NCBI GenBank assembly: GCA_902633655.1
Contig: CACPHA010000008.1
Location: 1 to 42,479 of the forward strand
Reading direction: 5' to 3'
DNA length: 42,479 nt
Source of the DNA: Paracoccaceae bacterium
GTDB lineage: Bacteria; Pseudomonadota; Alphaproteobacteria; Rhodobacterales; Rhodobacteraceae
Shown piece by piece: positions 8,911-19,374 of the stretch. The translations under genes were made by a program, and so were the position numbers. Positions within the stretch are counted from its first letter, which is position 1; each line of letters begins with the position of its first letter. Under the pieces are notes generated by a model. The model had not been told where the DNA came from and searched no databases. It saw only the letters and a program-made list of their open reading frames with translations.

Positions 8911-10203
8911 ATGGTGGATATCGCCACACGTGTATGGAACCATAAGTGGAAGATTGATCCAATCGTCCGCTCTTTAATTGATACAGATTTCTACAAGCTT
9001 CTAATGTGTCAGTCAATTTTTCGCAACAAACCCAATACGAGGGTCACTTTTAGCCTTATAAACCGTTCTAAAGATGTCCACCTAGCTGAGCTAATTGATG
9101 AAGGTGAACTTCGGGAGCAGCTTGACCATATCAAAAGTCTTCACCTCACACGTGGCGAAAGTACATGGCTCAGGGGAAATACCTTTTATGGGAAACGGCA
9201 GATGTTCCGACCTGATTTCATGGAATGGTTCGAAAACCTGAGATTACCCAACTACCACCTTGAGAAAAAGGATGGCCAGTATGAACTTACATTTGAGGGG
9301 CTTTGGCCTGAGGTTATGCTTTGGGAAATTCCCGCGCTTTCTGTACTAATGGAGCTTCGCGGAAGGGCCGCGTTAAATCGCATGGGTGAGTTTGAACTGC
9401 AGGTTCTTTACGCTCGAGCTATGACTAAGCTTTGGCAAAAGATCGAACAACTCCGTGATGTGGAAGGATTGCTAATTGCCGATTTTGGCACGCGCCGGCG
9501 GCACTCTTTTCTCTGGCAGGATTGGTGCGTACAAGCAATGATCGAAGGTCTGGGAGACAAATTCATTGGAACCTCAAACTGTTCTATTGCACGCAACCGA
9601 GAGATCGAAGCCATCGGAACAAATGCCCACGAACTCCCAATGGTCTATTCTGCCTTAGCTAAAAATAATGAGATGCTTGCAAAGGCTCCATATCAAGTTC
9701 TTTCAGACTGGCAAGAGGAACACGATGGAAATCTAAGGGTCATTTTACCGGATACATATGGAACTGATGGCTTCTTAAAAAATGCACCGGAGTGGCTTTC
9801 GGGTTGGACAGGGATACGTATTGATAGTGGCGATCCAGTGGAAGGAGCTGAGAAGGCGATAAAATGGTGGGAGTCAAAGGGAGAGAATCCCTTGGACAAA
9901 TTGATCATTTTTTCTGATGGCCTTGATGAAGGCCTCATCTTAAAACTCCATACTCAATTTTCACAACGCGCTAAAGTCTCTTTTGGCTGGGGAACTAATT
10001 TGACAAATGATTTTCGTGGCCTTACCCGTGAGGGGGAATTGGATGCTTTCTCGCTGGTCTGTAAAGCAATTTCAGCAAACGATAATCCTACAGTTAAACT
10101 ATCTGATAACCCAAACAAAGCGATGGGCCCAAGTGAAGAAATTGAACGGTACAAAAAGATTTTTAATGTTGGGCGACAAATAGCTCTTCCTGTGAGTGTT
10201 TAA
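8911..10203 (+). CDS. pncB: Nicotinate phosphoribosyltransferase
   Basis: Makes nicotinate mononucleotide from nicotinate and phosphoribosyl pyrophosphate, using the product of the adjacent pncA. Family landmarks include the N-terminal LIDTDFYKLLMCQSIF, the central DFGTRRRHSF with the phosphorylated histidine region, GTSNC, and the C-terminal phosphate-binding IRIDSGDPVEGAEKAI and GWGTNLTNDF. The length of 430 aa is normal. The gene abuts pncA without spacer and ends 31 bp from the convergent leuB. Cytoplasmic. Identity is firm. Confidence 0.95.
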   Translation: MVDIATRVWNHKWKIDPIVRSLIDTDFYKLLMCQSIFRNKPNTRVTFSLINRSKDVHLAELIDEGELREQLDHIKSLHLTRGESTWLRGNTFYGKRQMFRPDFMEWFENLRLPNYHLEKKDGQYELTFEGLWPEVMLWEIPALSVLMELRGRAALNRMGEFELQVLYARAMTKLWQKIEQLRDVEGLLIADFGTRRRHSFLWQDWCVQAMIEGLGDKFIGTSNCSIARNREIEAIGTNAHELPMVYSALAKNNEMLAKAPYQVLSDWQEEHDGNLRVILPDTYGTDGFLKNAPEWLSGWTGIRIDSGDPVEGAEKAIKWWESKGENPLDKLIIFSDGLDEGLILKLHTQFSQRAKVSFGWGTNLTNDFRGLTREGELDAFSLVCKAISANDNPTVKLSDNPNKAMGPSEEIERYKKIFNVGRQIALPVSV

Positions 10204-10234
10204 TAAAAATTTTGAAAGCTCACAGGATTTCCAA

Positions 10235-11335
10235 TTATTTATCCAGGGCCATAATAATCGCATCTCCCATAGCTGAAGTAGTAATCGAATTGCCTCCATC
10301 AGGACCCATAAGATCGGGTGTACGTGCTCCGCTAGCCAGGACCGTTTCGATCGCAGCCTCAAGTAAATCAGCCTCAGAAGCGCAATCAAAAGAGTATCGT
10401 AGAGCCATCGCAAAACTGAGAATACAAGCAATGGGGTTAGCCTTTCCCTGGCCTGCGATATCAGGGGCCGACCCATGAACTGGCTCATACATCGCCTTGG
10501 GACGCCCATTGGCCATAACGGGCCCAAGTGTGGCCGAGGGCAACATGCCTAGGCTTCCGGTAAGCATTGCCGCTGCATCAGAAAGAAGATCGCCAAAAAG
10601 GTTATCAGTTACAATCACATCAAATTGCTTGGGCCAACGACAAAGCTGCATCGCTCCCGCATCTGCGTACATATGACTAAGTTCCACATCTGGATAATCT
10701 TGGTCGTGGACTTTCTGCACAACTTCACGCCATAAGACACCAGACTCCATGACGTTGGCTTTTTCCATCGAACAAAGTTTGTTATCTCTATGACGTGCAA
10801 GTTCAAATGCACTACGCGCAACGCGATCTATTTCACTTTCCGTATAACGTTGCGTATTAATTCCAACACGCTCGTTTCCTTCTTCAAAAATGCCACGCGG
10901 CTCTCCAAAATAAACTCCCGATGTAGATTCACGAACTATCATAATATCAAGTCCAGAAACTACGTCTTTCTTCAGGGAAGAAAAATCCGCCAACGCGTTA
11001 AAACACTGTGCTGGCCGCAAGTTAGCAAACAAATCCATTTCCTTGCGGAGCCGTAAAAGCCCACGCTCTGGTTTTAGATTGAAATCAAGCGTGTCGTACT
11101 TTGGTCCTCCCACAGCACCAAGAAGAACTGCATCCACCTCTTGCGCCTTCGCCATTGTGTCATCATGCAAGGGTGTTCCATAAGCATCGTAAGCGATCCC
11201 CCCAACGAGATCCTCATTAATATCAAATTCCAGACCCTTCTTTTCTTCAAACCACGTAACCACCTTACGTACTTCAGTCATCACCTCGGGTCCAATCCCA
11301 TCTCCCGGTAAAATCAATAATGAAGACTTTGTCAT
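10235..11335 (-). CDS. leuB: 3-isopropylmalate dehydrogenase
   Basis: Oxidatively decarboxylates 3-isopropylmalate in leucine biosynthesis, using NAD. Motifs seen: GDGIGPEVM at the N-terminus, the substrate-site [15 protein letters not shown], and the metal and NAD region [20 protein letters not shown]. The length of 366 aa is standard. An AAAGGA sequence lies about 10 nt before the ATG. In many relatives leuB follows leuC and leuD, but here the upstream gene on the same strand is an aldo/keto reductase 218 bp away, so the leu genes are split. Convergent with pncB. Confidence 0.95.
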   Translation of the reverse strand: MTKSSLLILPGDGIGPEVMTEVRKVVTWFEEKKGLEFDINEDLVGGIAYDAYGTPLHDDTMAKAQEVDAVLLGAVGGPKYDTLDFNLKPERGLLRLRKEMDLFANLRPAQCFNALADFSSLKKDVVSGLDIMIVRESTSGVYFGEPRGIFEEGNERVGINTQRYTESEIDRVARSAFELARHRDNKLCSMEKANVMESGVLWREVVQKVHDQDYPDVELSHMYADAGAMQLCRWPKQFDVIVTDNLFGDLLSDAAAMLTGSLGMLPSATLGPVMANGRPKAMYEPVHGSAPDIAGQGKANPIACILSFAMALRYSFDCASEADLLEAAIETVLASGARTPDLMGPDGGNSITTSAMGDAIIMALDK

Positions 11336-11553
11336 GTCACAGTAATCCTTTTGTCATTTCCAGCATGCTATCGGGTAGCGACTGTTTAAGAAAGGGTTAA
11401 GAAGTTGAAGAGGAAAAGAAATTAATTGAATTTAAAGCTGAGGCAAAATTGTTCTTAATACAAAAAATATACTAACTATCTCTACTTAGTTCACTGATTG
11501 AGCTGAAGTATGATTCCAATCTAAGAGAAATTTCTTTAATTGATTTCATTAGC

Positions 11554-12600
11554 CTAAAATGGCATTGGATGGGCTTTGTGTGCATCAGAAATATCGAGAA
11601 GGCAGTCCTCACCGAGAGTTACATTCGATGCTTTCAGTATATGTTGCAATTGTCGCAGAGTAGTTGCGCCAAAAATTGAAGAGCACATGAATGGCCGTCT
11701 TGAACACCAAGCCAGCGCCATATGAACCGGATCAATCGAATGCCTTTGCGCGATTTTGAGGTAGGCTTCCACAGCCGGCCAGACGCGTTCTGTTACTCGC
11801 TTACCCAGATCGGAATTAATTGATTTTCGAGATCCATTGGGTGTCTCACCATTTTGATATTTACCAGTAAGTAACCCAGCAGCCAGTGGAGAAAAGGCGA
11901 TTAGACCTACATCTTCAAAAACGCTTAGTTCAGCAAGGTCCGTGTCATAAAGCCGACAAAGGAGAGAGTATTCATTTTGAATTGTTGCAACGCGAGGTAG
12001 ATTTTGATCTTCAGAAAGGCGTAACCACTGTGCAGTACCCCATGCGCTTTCGTTTGACAGGCCAAAATAACGAATATTTCCTTTTTCCACCTGAGATTGC
12101 AAAGCCTCAAGACAATCAAGCATATCTAAACGGATAGTCTCACTTTTCACCGCGTGCGGATTGTAATCCCAATTTTTTCTAAACATGTATGACCCACGAT
12201 TTGGCCAATGAAACTGATAGAGGTCAATATAATCGGTTTGAAGTCTTTGGAGATTACCCTCGATAGTTTTTGCGATGGTTTTTGAAGAAATTGGTGCACC
12301 ATCTCTGACATATGACATCCCTTCTCCAGAATGTTTCGTTGCTAAAATATAATCGCCGCGTCTGGCTGGATTTTTGATATTCCAAGCCCCAATAATTTCT
12401 TCAGTCCACCCAGTTGTTTCAGCACTGACGGGGTTAACAGGGTACATTTCAGCAGAATCTATAAAATTCACTCCTCCATCCAAAGCGCAGTCCATCTGTG
12501 CGTGCGCTTCAGTCTCGTTGGTTTGAGTACCAAATGTCATAGTACCTAGACACAATTCCGAAACCTTGACACCTGTTCGCCCCAAAAAATTGTATCGCAA
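11554..12600 (-). CDS. Aldo/keto reductase (Tas-like)
   Basis: NADPH-dependent oxidoreductase of the aldo/keto reductase superfamily, closest in feel to the E. coli Tas group. Catalytic residues are visible: FIDSAEMYP (Asp and Tyr), ATKHSGEG (Lys) and YQFHWPNRG (His). The length of 348 aa fits that subgroup. The start codon is TTG at 12600: GGGAG lies 6 nt upstream, and the N-terminal MRYNFLGRTGVKVSELCLGTM aligns with the family from this codon. The natural substrate is unknown. A decayed, internally deleted copy of this gene lies in the same orientation at 14060-14454, beyond the epimerase gene. Confidence 0.9.
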   Translation of the reverse strand: MRYNFLGRTGVKVSELCLGTMTFGTQTNETEAHAQMDCALDGGVNFIDSAEMYPVNPVSAETTGWTEEIIGAWNIKNPARRGDYILATKHSGEGMSYVRDGAPISSKTIAKTIEGNLQRLQTDYIDLYQFHWPNRGSYMFRKNWDYNPHAVKSETIRLDMLDCLEALQSQVEKGNIRYFGLSNESAWGTAQWLRLSEDQNLPRVATIQNEYSLLCRLYDTDLAELSVFEDVGLIAFSPLAAGLLTGKYQNGETPNGSRKSINSDLGKRVTERVWPAVEAYLKIAQRHSIDPVHMALAWCSRRPFMCSSIFGATTLRQLQHILKASNVTLGEDCLLDISDAHKAHPMPF

Positions 12601-12990
12601 TTTTAGCTCCCTTTTATTTTAAGTTGTAGTTACTCTCTAAATGTTGACAAGATCGCTCTCTTTAGCATCATCCCTCATTTTACGCTTTCATTTACAAAAC
12701 TTAGGATAAGTTCTTTCCAAATAAGCTTAAACAGTAAACTTAAAGAAACTGGTATAGAGGTAAAAAAAATATGGCCGATCTATAAAGAATGAATTCCGCC
12801 ATGTTTGGGTAAGCTGCATTATTAGCGTAGACCAGCCAACGAAAATATTTTAAAAAATTTAAAGAAGCCAGTTTAAGAAACACTGAAACAATTTTAACAA
12901 CAACGCTTTTTTCACAGAAAAATTGATTGTTGGTCTAACAGATAGTGGGGAAAATATGTTCAATCATGATTTGTCTGGAACCGACTGAGT
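12601..12990. other. Divergent intergenic region, no gene seen
   Basis: This 390-bp AT-rich gap between the aldo/keto reductase and the epimerase gene presumably carries both promoters. I see the reductase ribosome site at its left edge and no credible open frame, RNA fold or repeat elsewhere in it. Confidence 0.5.
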
Positions 12991-14031
12991 ATGACTGATA
13001 TTCAACAAAAAACTGCTGTCGTGACAGGTGCAGCAGGCTTCATTGGATTTCACATATCCAAGAGATTGTTGGATGAGGGATGGCGTGTTGTCGGATTTGA
13101 TTGCATGTCAGATTACTATGATGTTTCCCTCAAGCACAAACGCGAGAGTATCCTGTTTGGGAATGCTTCGTATCGTTCGGTTCACGAAAACGTTGAAACA
13201 AAAAATTTGCTTATGGAGCTTTTTGCTGAAGAACGGCCAGATCTTGTAATCCATTTAGCCGCGCAGGCCGGTGTTCGATATTCGATCGATAACCCACGAG
13301 CATATTTGGAAAGTAATATTTTAGGAACATTTGAACTGTTAGAAGCCGCTCGCGCATACCCGCCGCGACATATGTTACTCGCCTCAACTTCATCTGCATA
13401 TGGAGCCAATGAGGTCATGCCTTACAAGGAAACTGCTAAGGCTGATAATCAGATGTCATTCTATGCAGCCACTAAAAAATCTACAGAAAATATGGCGCAC
13501 AGCTATTCACATTTGTTCAACTTGCCAACGACAATGTTCCGATTTTTCACAGTTTACGGACCCTGGGGGCGACCTGACATGGCATTATTTAAGTTCACCA
13601 AGGCAATCCTCACTGGTGAGCCTATCGATGTTTACAACCATGGTGAAATGTCACGTGATTTTACATATATAGATGACCTTGTGAATGGAATGTGGTTGTT
13701 GATTAATGCCGTACCAAAATCCTTTTCTAAGACCGATGAAAACTATCAATCGCATGACAATATGTCTCCCGTTGCTCCTTTTCGAGTCGTGAATATTGGG
13801 AATTCCAAACCAGAGAAACTAACAGACTTTATTGAAGCTATTGAGAAATCTCTTGGCATCGCTGCAATTAAGAACTTGATGCCTATTCAGGCAGGTGACG
13901 TCCCGGCGACATGGGCAGATACCTCATTACTAGAGGATTTAACTGGGTACCGACCAAAAACTAATCTAGAAGACGGGGTGCGAAGTTTTGTTCGCTGGTA
14001 CTTAAATTTTTACCAAGTTGAATGTCAGTAA
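12991..14031 (+). CDS. NAD-dependent epimerase, UDP-glucuronate 4-epimerase type
   Basis: Extended short-chain dehydrogenase that should interconvert UDP-glucuronate and UDP-galacturonate (or a close pair) for cell-surface polysaccharide. The Rossmann motif is TGAAGFIGFH near residue 12. The active site appears as STSSAYGANEVMPY and SFYAATKKSTE (Ser, Tyr, Lys). GRPDMALFKFTKAIL, MSRDFTYIDDLVNGMW and DVPATWADTS are hallmarks of the LpsL/Cap1J-like subgroup. The length of 346 aa matches. The ribosome site is weak. It stands alone, flanked by an intact aldo/keto reductase on one side and its pseudogene copy on the other. The exact hexose substrate is inferred from family resemblance. Confidence 0.87.
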   Translation: MTDIQQKTAVVTGAAGFIGFHISKRLLDEGWRVVGFDCMSDYYDVSLKHKRESILFGNASYRSVHENVETKNLLMELFAEERPDLVIHLAAQAGVRYSIDNPRAYLESNILGTFELLEAARAYPPRHMLLASTSSAYGANEVMPYKETAKADNQMSFYAATKKSTENMAHSYSHLFNLPTTMFRFFTVYGPWGRPDMALFKFTKAILTGEPIDVYNHGEMSRDFTYIDDLVNGMWLLINAVPKSFSKTDENYQSHDNMSPVAPFRVVNIGNSKPEKLTDFIEAIEKSLGIAAIKNLMPIQAGDVPATWADTSLLEDLTGYRPKTNLEDGVRSFVRWYLNFYQVECQ

Positions 14032-14059
14032 TCTGATAAGTTTGCAGTTTAATTGTATA

Positions 14060-14454
14060 TTTCGAATAATGCCTTGTTGCAATTTTTCCGATAGTAGCCC
14101 TACTGCTAAATGCAAAGAGACAACTAGTTAGGCTTATGCTAGAATACACAGTTCGGCAAAGTTAGTGCAGTAAAGTCTGTAGGTAATCAAGCATATCTGA
14201 TCAAATTGCGTATTTTTTATAATCCGCGGATTATAATTCCAATTTTTCTAAACAATTACTACCCTCGATTTGGCTAGTAAAATTGATAAAGGTCAGTATT
14301 TATTTAATAATTTCGATAAATTTATTCAGTCCTCTAAGGCACAATCCATTTCCGCATGCCTTATAGCTTTACGGGTTTGAATGCCAAATTTCATAGTACA
14401 TATACATAATTCCAAAACCTTAAAACCTGTGCGCACCATCAAATTATATTTCAA
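14060..14454 (-). pseudogene. Decayed aldo/keto reductase copy with internal deletions
   Basis: Read on the minus strand, this stretch is a degenerate duplicate of the gene at 11554-12600. From a TTG at 14454 the frame gives LKYNLMVRTGFKVLELC, matching residue for residue the first part of the intact reductase, until a TGA at codon 43 (14326-14328). Further homologous blocks follow in the same order with the intervening parts missing. About 14180-14300 matches 12113-12250, 14130-14183 matches roughly 11900-11957, and a weaker block near 14064-14125 matches 11610-11690. At least three internal deletions are therefore implied. The flanks (14455-14722, AT-rich) show no gene. This is a relic of a tandem duplication or of an old paralogue. 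Confidence 0.85.
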
Positions 14455-14722
14455 ATTTATACCATGCTTTTACCATGAAGTGTTAATAAATCCTTTGTTA
14501 AGACCAATTACCAAAAAGATCGTAATTTTGATATATGCACTTTAAGCACATTTATAATTTGTTTTTGTTTTCACGTTTACGTTAAAATTTTGTCAAAAGG
14601 CAGCTTAATACTGTATTAACATAATCTCATCTTTCGAAAAAACTTTAATAATTAAATATCAATTTACTTTTGTAACATTAATATCCATTGAGAACAAATA
14701 AGGAACATGTATATTCTTTTTC

Positions 14723-15319
14723 ATGGATTCAATTTTATTAAATAAATACAGAACTGCAAAATATGACTATATTACTATGTGGGATATTATCTCACTTGCC
14801 CAAGGGCGACTGCATGAATGCGCAGGGCGTGCGCGGCGCAGTTTTGCACTGATGATTGCAGCAAAAACGAGAGGGCCTGTTATATGGATTTCAGCCACCT
14901 ACAGCCCTGATCAGCTTAATCCTGCAGGTATAGAGTCTTTTGTAGACCCTGGGCGGTTTCTATTTATCAAGATATCACAAAAAGAAGACATGCTTTGGAC
15001 TATGGAAGAAGCCCTACGCAGCGGAGCAGTAGAACTCATTGTCGCGGACTTGCCATATTTCCCGGCACTCTCACCTATAAGGCGATTACAGCTAGCGGCC
15101 GAAGCGGGTAGTGAACTTGGAATGGTAGCTCCTCTTGGTTTGATTTTAACACCAAATTCTGGAGGAGCACAGGGCGTGGAGACGCGATGGACATTGCAAC
15201 CAAATGCTCAAGGATTTTATGCAGGATGGTTTTTATCTCGCATAAAATCGCGTGGTGCCCCCCCCAAAACATGGTGTATCATGCAAACCCCAGAAAATTC
15301 TTTCGAAATCGCTAAATAA
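14723..15319 (+). CDS. ImuA-like (RecA-fold-related) protein
   Basis: A 198-residue protein resembling the ImuA/SulA-type RecA relatives of alphaproteobacteria, which in other species work with ImuB and DnaE2 in mutagenic repair. Seen directly: SLAQGRLHECAGRARRSFAL, a stretch of the kind that opens ImuA-like proteins, then GPVIWISATYSPDQLNPAG, the hydrophobic AVELIVADLPYF, and LTPNSGGAQGVETRW. No Walker A P-loop is present, as in ImuA. No imuB or dnaE2 lies nearby; the next gene is an MFS transporter, so the standalone paralogue common in roseobacters is a better guess than a true ImuA. An internal ATG at 14777 is a possible later start. Family confidence is moderate. Confidence 0.62.
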   Translation: MDSILLNKYRTAKYDYITMWDIISLAQGRLHECAGRARRSFALMIAAKTRGPVIWISATYSPDQLNPAGIESFVDPGRFLFIKISQKEDMLWTMEEALRSGAVELIVADLPYFPALSPIRRLQLAAEAGSELGMVAPLGLILTPNSGGAQGVETRWTLQPNAQGFYAGWFLSRIKSRGAPPKTWCIMQTPENSFEIAK

Positions 15320-15397
15320 AACAAAAAAGTATAAAAAACGTCAGCAAATGTCCCAAATACCTTAGTAGCCAAATTTTATGGTGATACCCCTTTAAAT

Positions 15398-16624
15398 ATG
15401 AGATTAGTTTTATCCTTCACTGCACTATATTTGTCTATCGTTCTCTTACAGCTTTCAAATGGGGGTTTGGGACCTCTTGATGCGCTCTCAGCTTTTGAAT
15501 TGAATTTTACAACACAACAAATCGGACTTCTCGGATCAGCGCATTTCATTGGATTTTTTATTGGATGTTGGTGGGCGCCAAGACTAATGGGAGCAGTCGG
15601 GCATTCGCGCGCATTCGCAGCCTTCACGGCAACAGGCGCGATTGGAATTCTCGCACATATGATACTGGTAGGACCGTATTTTTGGGCAACAATGCGGATC
15701 GCATCGGGTCTATGTATTGCTGGCTGCTATACAGTTGTGGAAGCCTGGTTACAGGCAAAAGTAAAAAACGAGAAACGCGGCAGAACTATGGGTATTTATC
15801 GCATTGTAGATATTGGTGGATCTTTGGCAGCTCAATTGTTGATCAGTATTCTATCCCCGGCAAGCTATGTGTCTTACAATATTTTAGCACTAATCTGCTG
15901 CGCCACTCTCATTCCAATTGCCCTAACTAAAGTAAGCCAACCAGAAATACCAAAAGCACCGCGGTTACGTCCCCTACTAGCTATCGAACGATCACCTTTG
16001 GCAGCTGCCGGTGTCATGGTAGCGGCGCTCTCTGGTGCCTCTTTTCGCATGGTTGGCCCACTTTATGGAACAGAAGTTGGCCTAAGTATAACCCAGATCG
16101 CTTATTTTTTGGCAGCCTTCGTTTTGGGAGGAGCCCTTTCTCAATATCCAGTGGGTTGGTTGGCCGATCGTTACGATCGTCGATGGGTGCTTATCTGGCT
16201 GTCTGGTGCCGCAATCCTGAGCTGTCTTCTAACTACATTTTTGCCTAAAACAAATACAACTATTATACTGGTAAATGCTGCACTTTTTGGCATGACAACC
16301 TTTCCAATATTTTCCGTTGCCTCAGCACATGCGCATGATTTTGCAAATGCGGATGAGCGTGTAGAGCTATCTGCCGCACTGATGTTTTTTTTCGCTCTTG
16401 GAGCAATTGCGGCGCCCTATACTGCGTCTGAATTAATCAATACATTTGGTCCAGGTGCACTTTTTCTTTTTATCGCCTCAGGTCATGCCGCATTAATTGG
16501 ATATGGCTTGTTTCGGATGCGTATACGCCCAACAGTGGAAGACAAAACTCCATATGTTTACGCGCCACGCACCAGCTTTACCATAGGCCGTCTTCTCAAA
16601 CGCTTTAGTGACGACAAAAAATAG
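15398..16624 (+). CDS. MFS transporter (YcaD-like)
   Basis: Integral inner-membrane carrier of the major facilitator superfamily, 408 aa, with the usual alternation of about twelve hydrophobic segments. Subgroup features are the N-terminal LSNGGLGPLDALSAFE, GSAHFIGFFIGCWWAPRL, and GLCIAGCYTVVEAWLQAK, reminiscent of YcaD-type transporters. The loop between helices 8 and 9 shows the MFS signature GWLADRYDRRWV. The substrate is unknown. It lies 78 bp after the ImuA-like gene on the same strand and may be cotranscribed. Confidence 0.87.
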   Translation: MRLVLSFTALYLSIVLLQLSNGGLGPLDALSAFELNFTTQQIGLLGSAHFIGFFIGCWWAPRLMGAVGHSRAFAAFTATGAIGILAHMILVGPYFWATMRIASGLCIAGCYTVVEAWLQAKVKNEKRGRTMGIYRIVDIGGSLAAQLLISILSPASYVSYNILALICCATLIPIALTKVSQPEIPKAPRLRPLLAIERSPLAAAGVMVAALSGASFRMVGPLYGTEVGLSITQIAYFLAAFVLGGALSQYPVGWLADRYDRRWVLIWLSGAAILSCLLTTFLPKTNTTIILVNAALFGMTTFPIFSVASAHAHDFANADERVELSAALMFFFALGAIAAPYTASELINTFGPGALFLFIASGHAALIGYGLFRMRIRPTVEDKTPYVYAPRTSFTIGRLLKRFSDDKK

Positions 16625-16725
16625 CTAACTGCTGTCTAGAGTATTCGATTTGGTTCAGACTAGTCTTTCAACGGCGTGCAACATGGGGTAGAGAAAGTCA
16701 AATTTTTTAATAAAAGACACTTGTA

Positions 16726-18435
16726 ATGGTTCGGTATCTAATAACATCGGCAATTCCCTATATCAACGGGATAAAACACCTTGGCAATCTCATTGGAAGC
16801 CAGTTACCCGCAGATTTGTTTGCGCGATATCAACGTGCGCGAGGTAATGAAGTCCTGTTCTTATGCGCAACAGATGAACATGGAACACCAGCCGAGTTGG
16901 CCGCTGCCGAAGCAGGTCAGCCAATTGCTGAGTACTGCGCAGGAATGCATAAAGTCCAATCAGAGATTTCTGATGGATTTAGGCTCTCTTTTGATCATTT
17001 TGGTCGCTCCTCAAGTTTACAAAATCAAAAACTCACACAACATTTTGCCGGACGTTTAGCAGAAGCGAACTTAATTCACGAAGTCAGTGAAGCGCAAATG
17101 TATTCACCAACAGATGGGCGTTATTTACCAGATCGATATATTGAGGGCACCTGTCCAAATTGTGGTTTTGAAGATGCACGTGGAGACCAGTGCGACAATT
17201 GTACAAAACAATTAAATCCTACAGATCTGATAAATCCGCGGTCAGCAGTCTCTGGTGCAACTGATTTGGAAGAAAGGGAAACAACACATCTCTATCTTGC
17301 ACAGAGTAAAATGCGTGAGCAGCTTCAAAATTGGATCGATAGCAAGGCAGACTGGCCAATTCTGACAACTTCAATTGCTAAAAAATGGTTAAATGACGGT
17401 GACGGATTACAGGATCGAGGCATCACGCGAGATCTGGATTGGGGTATTCCTGTTAAAAAAGGAGCTAACCCTTGGCCCGGCATGGAGACCAAAGTGTTCT
17501 ATGTTTGGTTTGATGCACCAATTGAGTATATCGCCGCAGCGCAAGAATGGCAGGATGCAGGCAAGGGTAACGATTGGGAAAGCTGGTGGCGTACCGATAA
17601 AGGTGCTGATGATGTCATCTATACCCAATTCATGGGAAAGGATAATGTACCTTTTCATACCCTTTCGTTCCCAGTTACGATCTTGGGATCGGGTGAGCCA
17701 TGGAAACTCGTCGATTATATAAAATCCTTCAACTACCTCAATTACGATGGCGGACAGTTCAGCACCTCGCGCGGCCGCGGCGTATTTATGGATCAGGCAT
17801 TGGAACTGCTGCCGGCAGACTACTGGCGCTGGTGGTTACTCAGCAATGCGCCAGAAAGCTCAGATGCTGAATTCACTTGGGAGCTTTTCCAAACCAATAC
17901 AAATAAAGATCTTGCTGATGTACTCGGGAACTTTGTGAGCCGTGTAACCAAGTTCTGCCGTTCAAAATTTGGTGAAACTATTCCAGCTGGTGGCCACTGG
18001 GCGGAACAAGAAGCGTTGCTAATAAAAGACCTCACTAAGCGCTTACGAACGTATGAAACCCTTATGGAGGCGATGGAGATTCGCAAAGCAGCAGCCGAAC
18101 TCCGTGCCATATGGGTAGCTGGGAATGAATACCTGCAGGCAGTCGCTCCATGGATAACATTTAAGGACAATCCAAAACAGGCTGCCGCACAGATTAGATT
18201 AGCTTTGAACTTGATCCGGTTTTATGCTGTCATTTCTTCACCCTTTATACCAGACGCATCCTCTGCATTAATGAATGCTATGCAGACGCGGGACGCCTGC
18301 TGGCCAAAGGATTTAGAAAGTGCGTTAACATGTATGTCACCAGGACAGGATTTTACCGTGCCTGATGTAACTTTTAGGAAAATAACTGATGACGAATGTG
18401 CAGCGTGGAAGGTACGTTTCGCTGGCAATGCATAA
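16726..18435 (+). CDS. metG: Methionyl-tRNA synthetase
   Basis: Class I aminoacyl-tRNA synthetase that charges tRNA-Met. The HIGH-like motif is HLGN in [15 protein letters not shown], and the zinc knuckle is [17 protein letters not shown]. The catalytic-loop motif that is KMSKS in other enzymes reads QFSTS ([14 protein letters not shown]), so the usual first lysine is glutamine; I believe this variant recurs in alphaproteobacterial MetG. The anticodon-binding helical domain follows, including [20 protein letters not shown]. The length of 569 aa fits the form lacking the C-terminal dimerisation domain. It is convergent with phzF, with 11 bp between stops. Confidence 0.95.
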   Translation: MVRYLITSAIPYINGIKHLGNLIGSQLPADLFARYQRARGNEVLFLCATDEHGTPAELAAAEAGQPIAEYCAGMHKVQSEISDGFRLSFDHFGRSSSLQNQKLTQHFAGRLAEANLIHEVSEAQMYSPTDGRYLPDRYIEGTCPNCGFEDARGDQCDNCTKQLNPTDLINPRSAVSGATDLEERETTHLYLAQSKMREQLQNWIDSKADWPILTTSIAKKWLNDGDGLQDRGITRDLDWGIPVKKGANPWPGMETKVFYVWFDAPIEYIAAAQEWQDAGKGNDWESWWRTDKGADDVIYTQFMGKDNVPFHTLSFPVTILGSGEPWKLVDYIKSFNYLNYDGGQFSTSRGRGVFMDQALELLPADYWRWWLLSNAPESSDAEFTWELFQTNTNKDLADVLGNFVSRVTKFCRSKFGETIPAGGHWAEQEALLIKDLTKRLRTYETLMEAMEIRKAAAELRAIWVAGNEYLQAVAPWITFKDNPKQAAAQIRLALNLIRFYAVISSPFIPDASSALMNAMQTRDACWPKDLESALTCMSPGQDFTVPDVTFRKITDDECAAWKVRFAGNA

Positions 18436-18446
18436 CTGGACGGTAT

Positions 18447-19301
18447 TTAAAGCAAAACTGACCCTTCTATAAGAATTTGCGTTTCTCCACCGATTAGAAT
18501 ATCTCCCTTAGTCTGATCCAAAATAGTAATATAGACGCGCCCGTCCCGACCAATTTTCTGACCCTGCGCCATAACAAGACTTTCAGGAAGTCGGCCTTGA
18601 AGGTAAAGCCATTTCGCAAGGGCGGCATTCAACGAGCCGGTAATCGGATCCTCTATTGCGTTTCTCGAATCTAGCATTCGAATTTCATAATCAGTATCAG
18701 ATTTATCAAAACATCTACCAAATAGACCTATAAAGCCAATTTCTTCGACAGGTCTTGGAATTTCCAGCTTTAAAACCGAGCTTGCATCAGCGAGTTCCAA
18801 AACGTGGAAAGTTGGACCATTCCTCAAAATCGCGGCACTAATTACTTTTTTCTCAGGAATTGATAAATTTCTACAGAGTGCCTTTAATTTATTTGACGGC
18901 ATTTGGGAAATCTCAGTCGCAGGCGCAACAAATGCAGTTATGGAACCCCTTTGGTGTATTTCGACAAGCCCAATTTCGCATTCTTGAACAATCTTATTTT
19001 TGCCTTTAGACATTTCTTCCCAGTGCGACCATGCCACACAGCTTCCAATCGTAGGGTGACCTGCAAATGGCATCTCACATTGAGGTGTAAAAATTCGAAG
19101 CGCATAATCCGCACGCGAATCTATGGGTTCAAGAATAAATGTGGTCTCAGACAAATTTGTCCAAGCAGCAAACGCTTGCATTTGCTCGTTTGTGAGATCA
19201 TCTGCGTCATTTACAACGGCCAGTCCATTGCCCTTAGTCGGCAAATTCGAAAAGACATTACATTGTAGAAATCGTCTTTTTTTCCGCATAATAAAACTCA
19301 T
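18447..19301 (-). CDS. PhzF-family isomerase/epimerase
   Basis: Member of the PhzF superfamily of diaminopimelate-epimerase-fold proteins; family members isomerise small metabolites, but this one's substrate is unknown. Landmarks are the N-terminal FLQCNVFSNLPTKGNGLAVV, the catalytic glutamate in NLSETTFI, the TPQCEMPFAGHPTIGS motif, and DPITGSLNAALAKWL near the C-terminus. The length of 284 aa is standard. Two in-frame ATGs (19301 and 19289) are possible starts, neither with a strong ribosome site. It lies 73 bp downstream of thiQ on the same strand and might be read from the thi operon, though no thiamine role is known for the family. Confidence 0.85.
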   Translation of the reverse strand: MSFIMRKKRRFLQCNVFSNLPTKGNGLAVVNDADDLTNEQMQAFAAWTNLSETTFILEPIDSRADYALRIFTPQCEMPFAGHPTIGSCVAWSHWEEMSKGKNKIVQECEIGLVEIHQRGSITAFVAPATEISQMPSNKLKALCRNLSIPEKKVISAAILRNGPTFHVLELADASSVLKLEIPRPVEEIGFIGLFGRCFDKSDTDYEIRMLDSRNAIEDPITGSLNAALAKWLYLQGRLPESLVMAQGQKIGRDGRVYITILDQTKGDILIGGETQILIEGSVLL

Positions 19302-19374
19302 TTAAAAATGTCGGCTACTCCATTTACTTTGACCCAGTTCACCAAAAAAAAGGAAGGCAAATATTTTCTAAGAC

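Noticed and set aside
14707-14745. Twelve-codon frame with AAGGA just before the ImuA-like gene
   Set aside because: The ribosome-site spacing is too short and the peptide is unremarkable; no attenuator hairpin follows.
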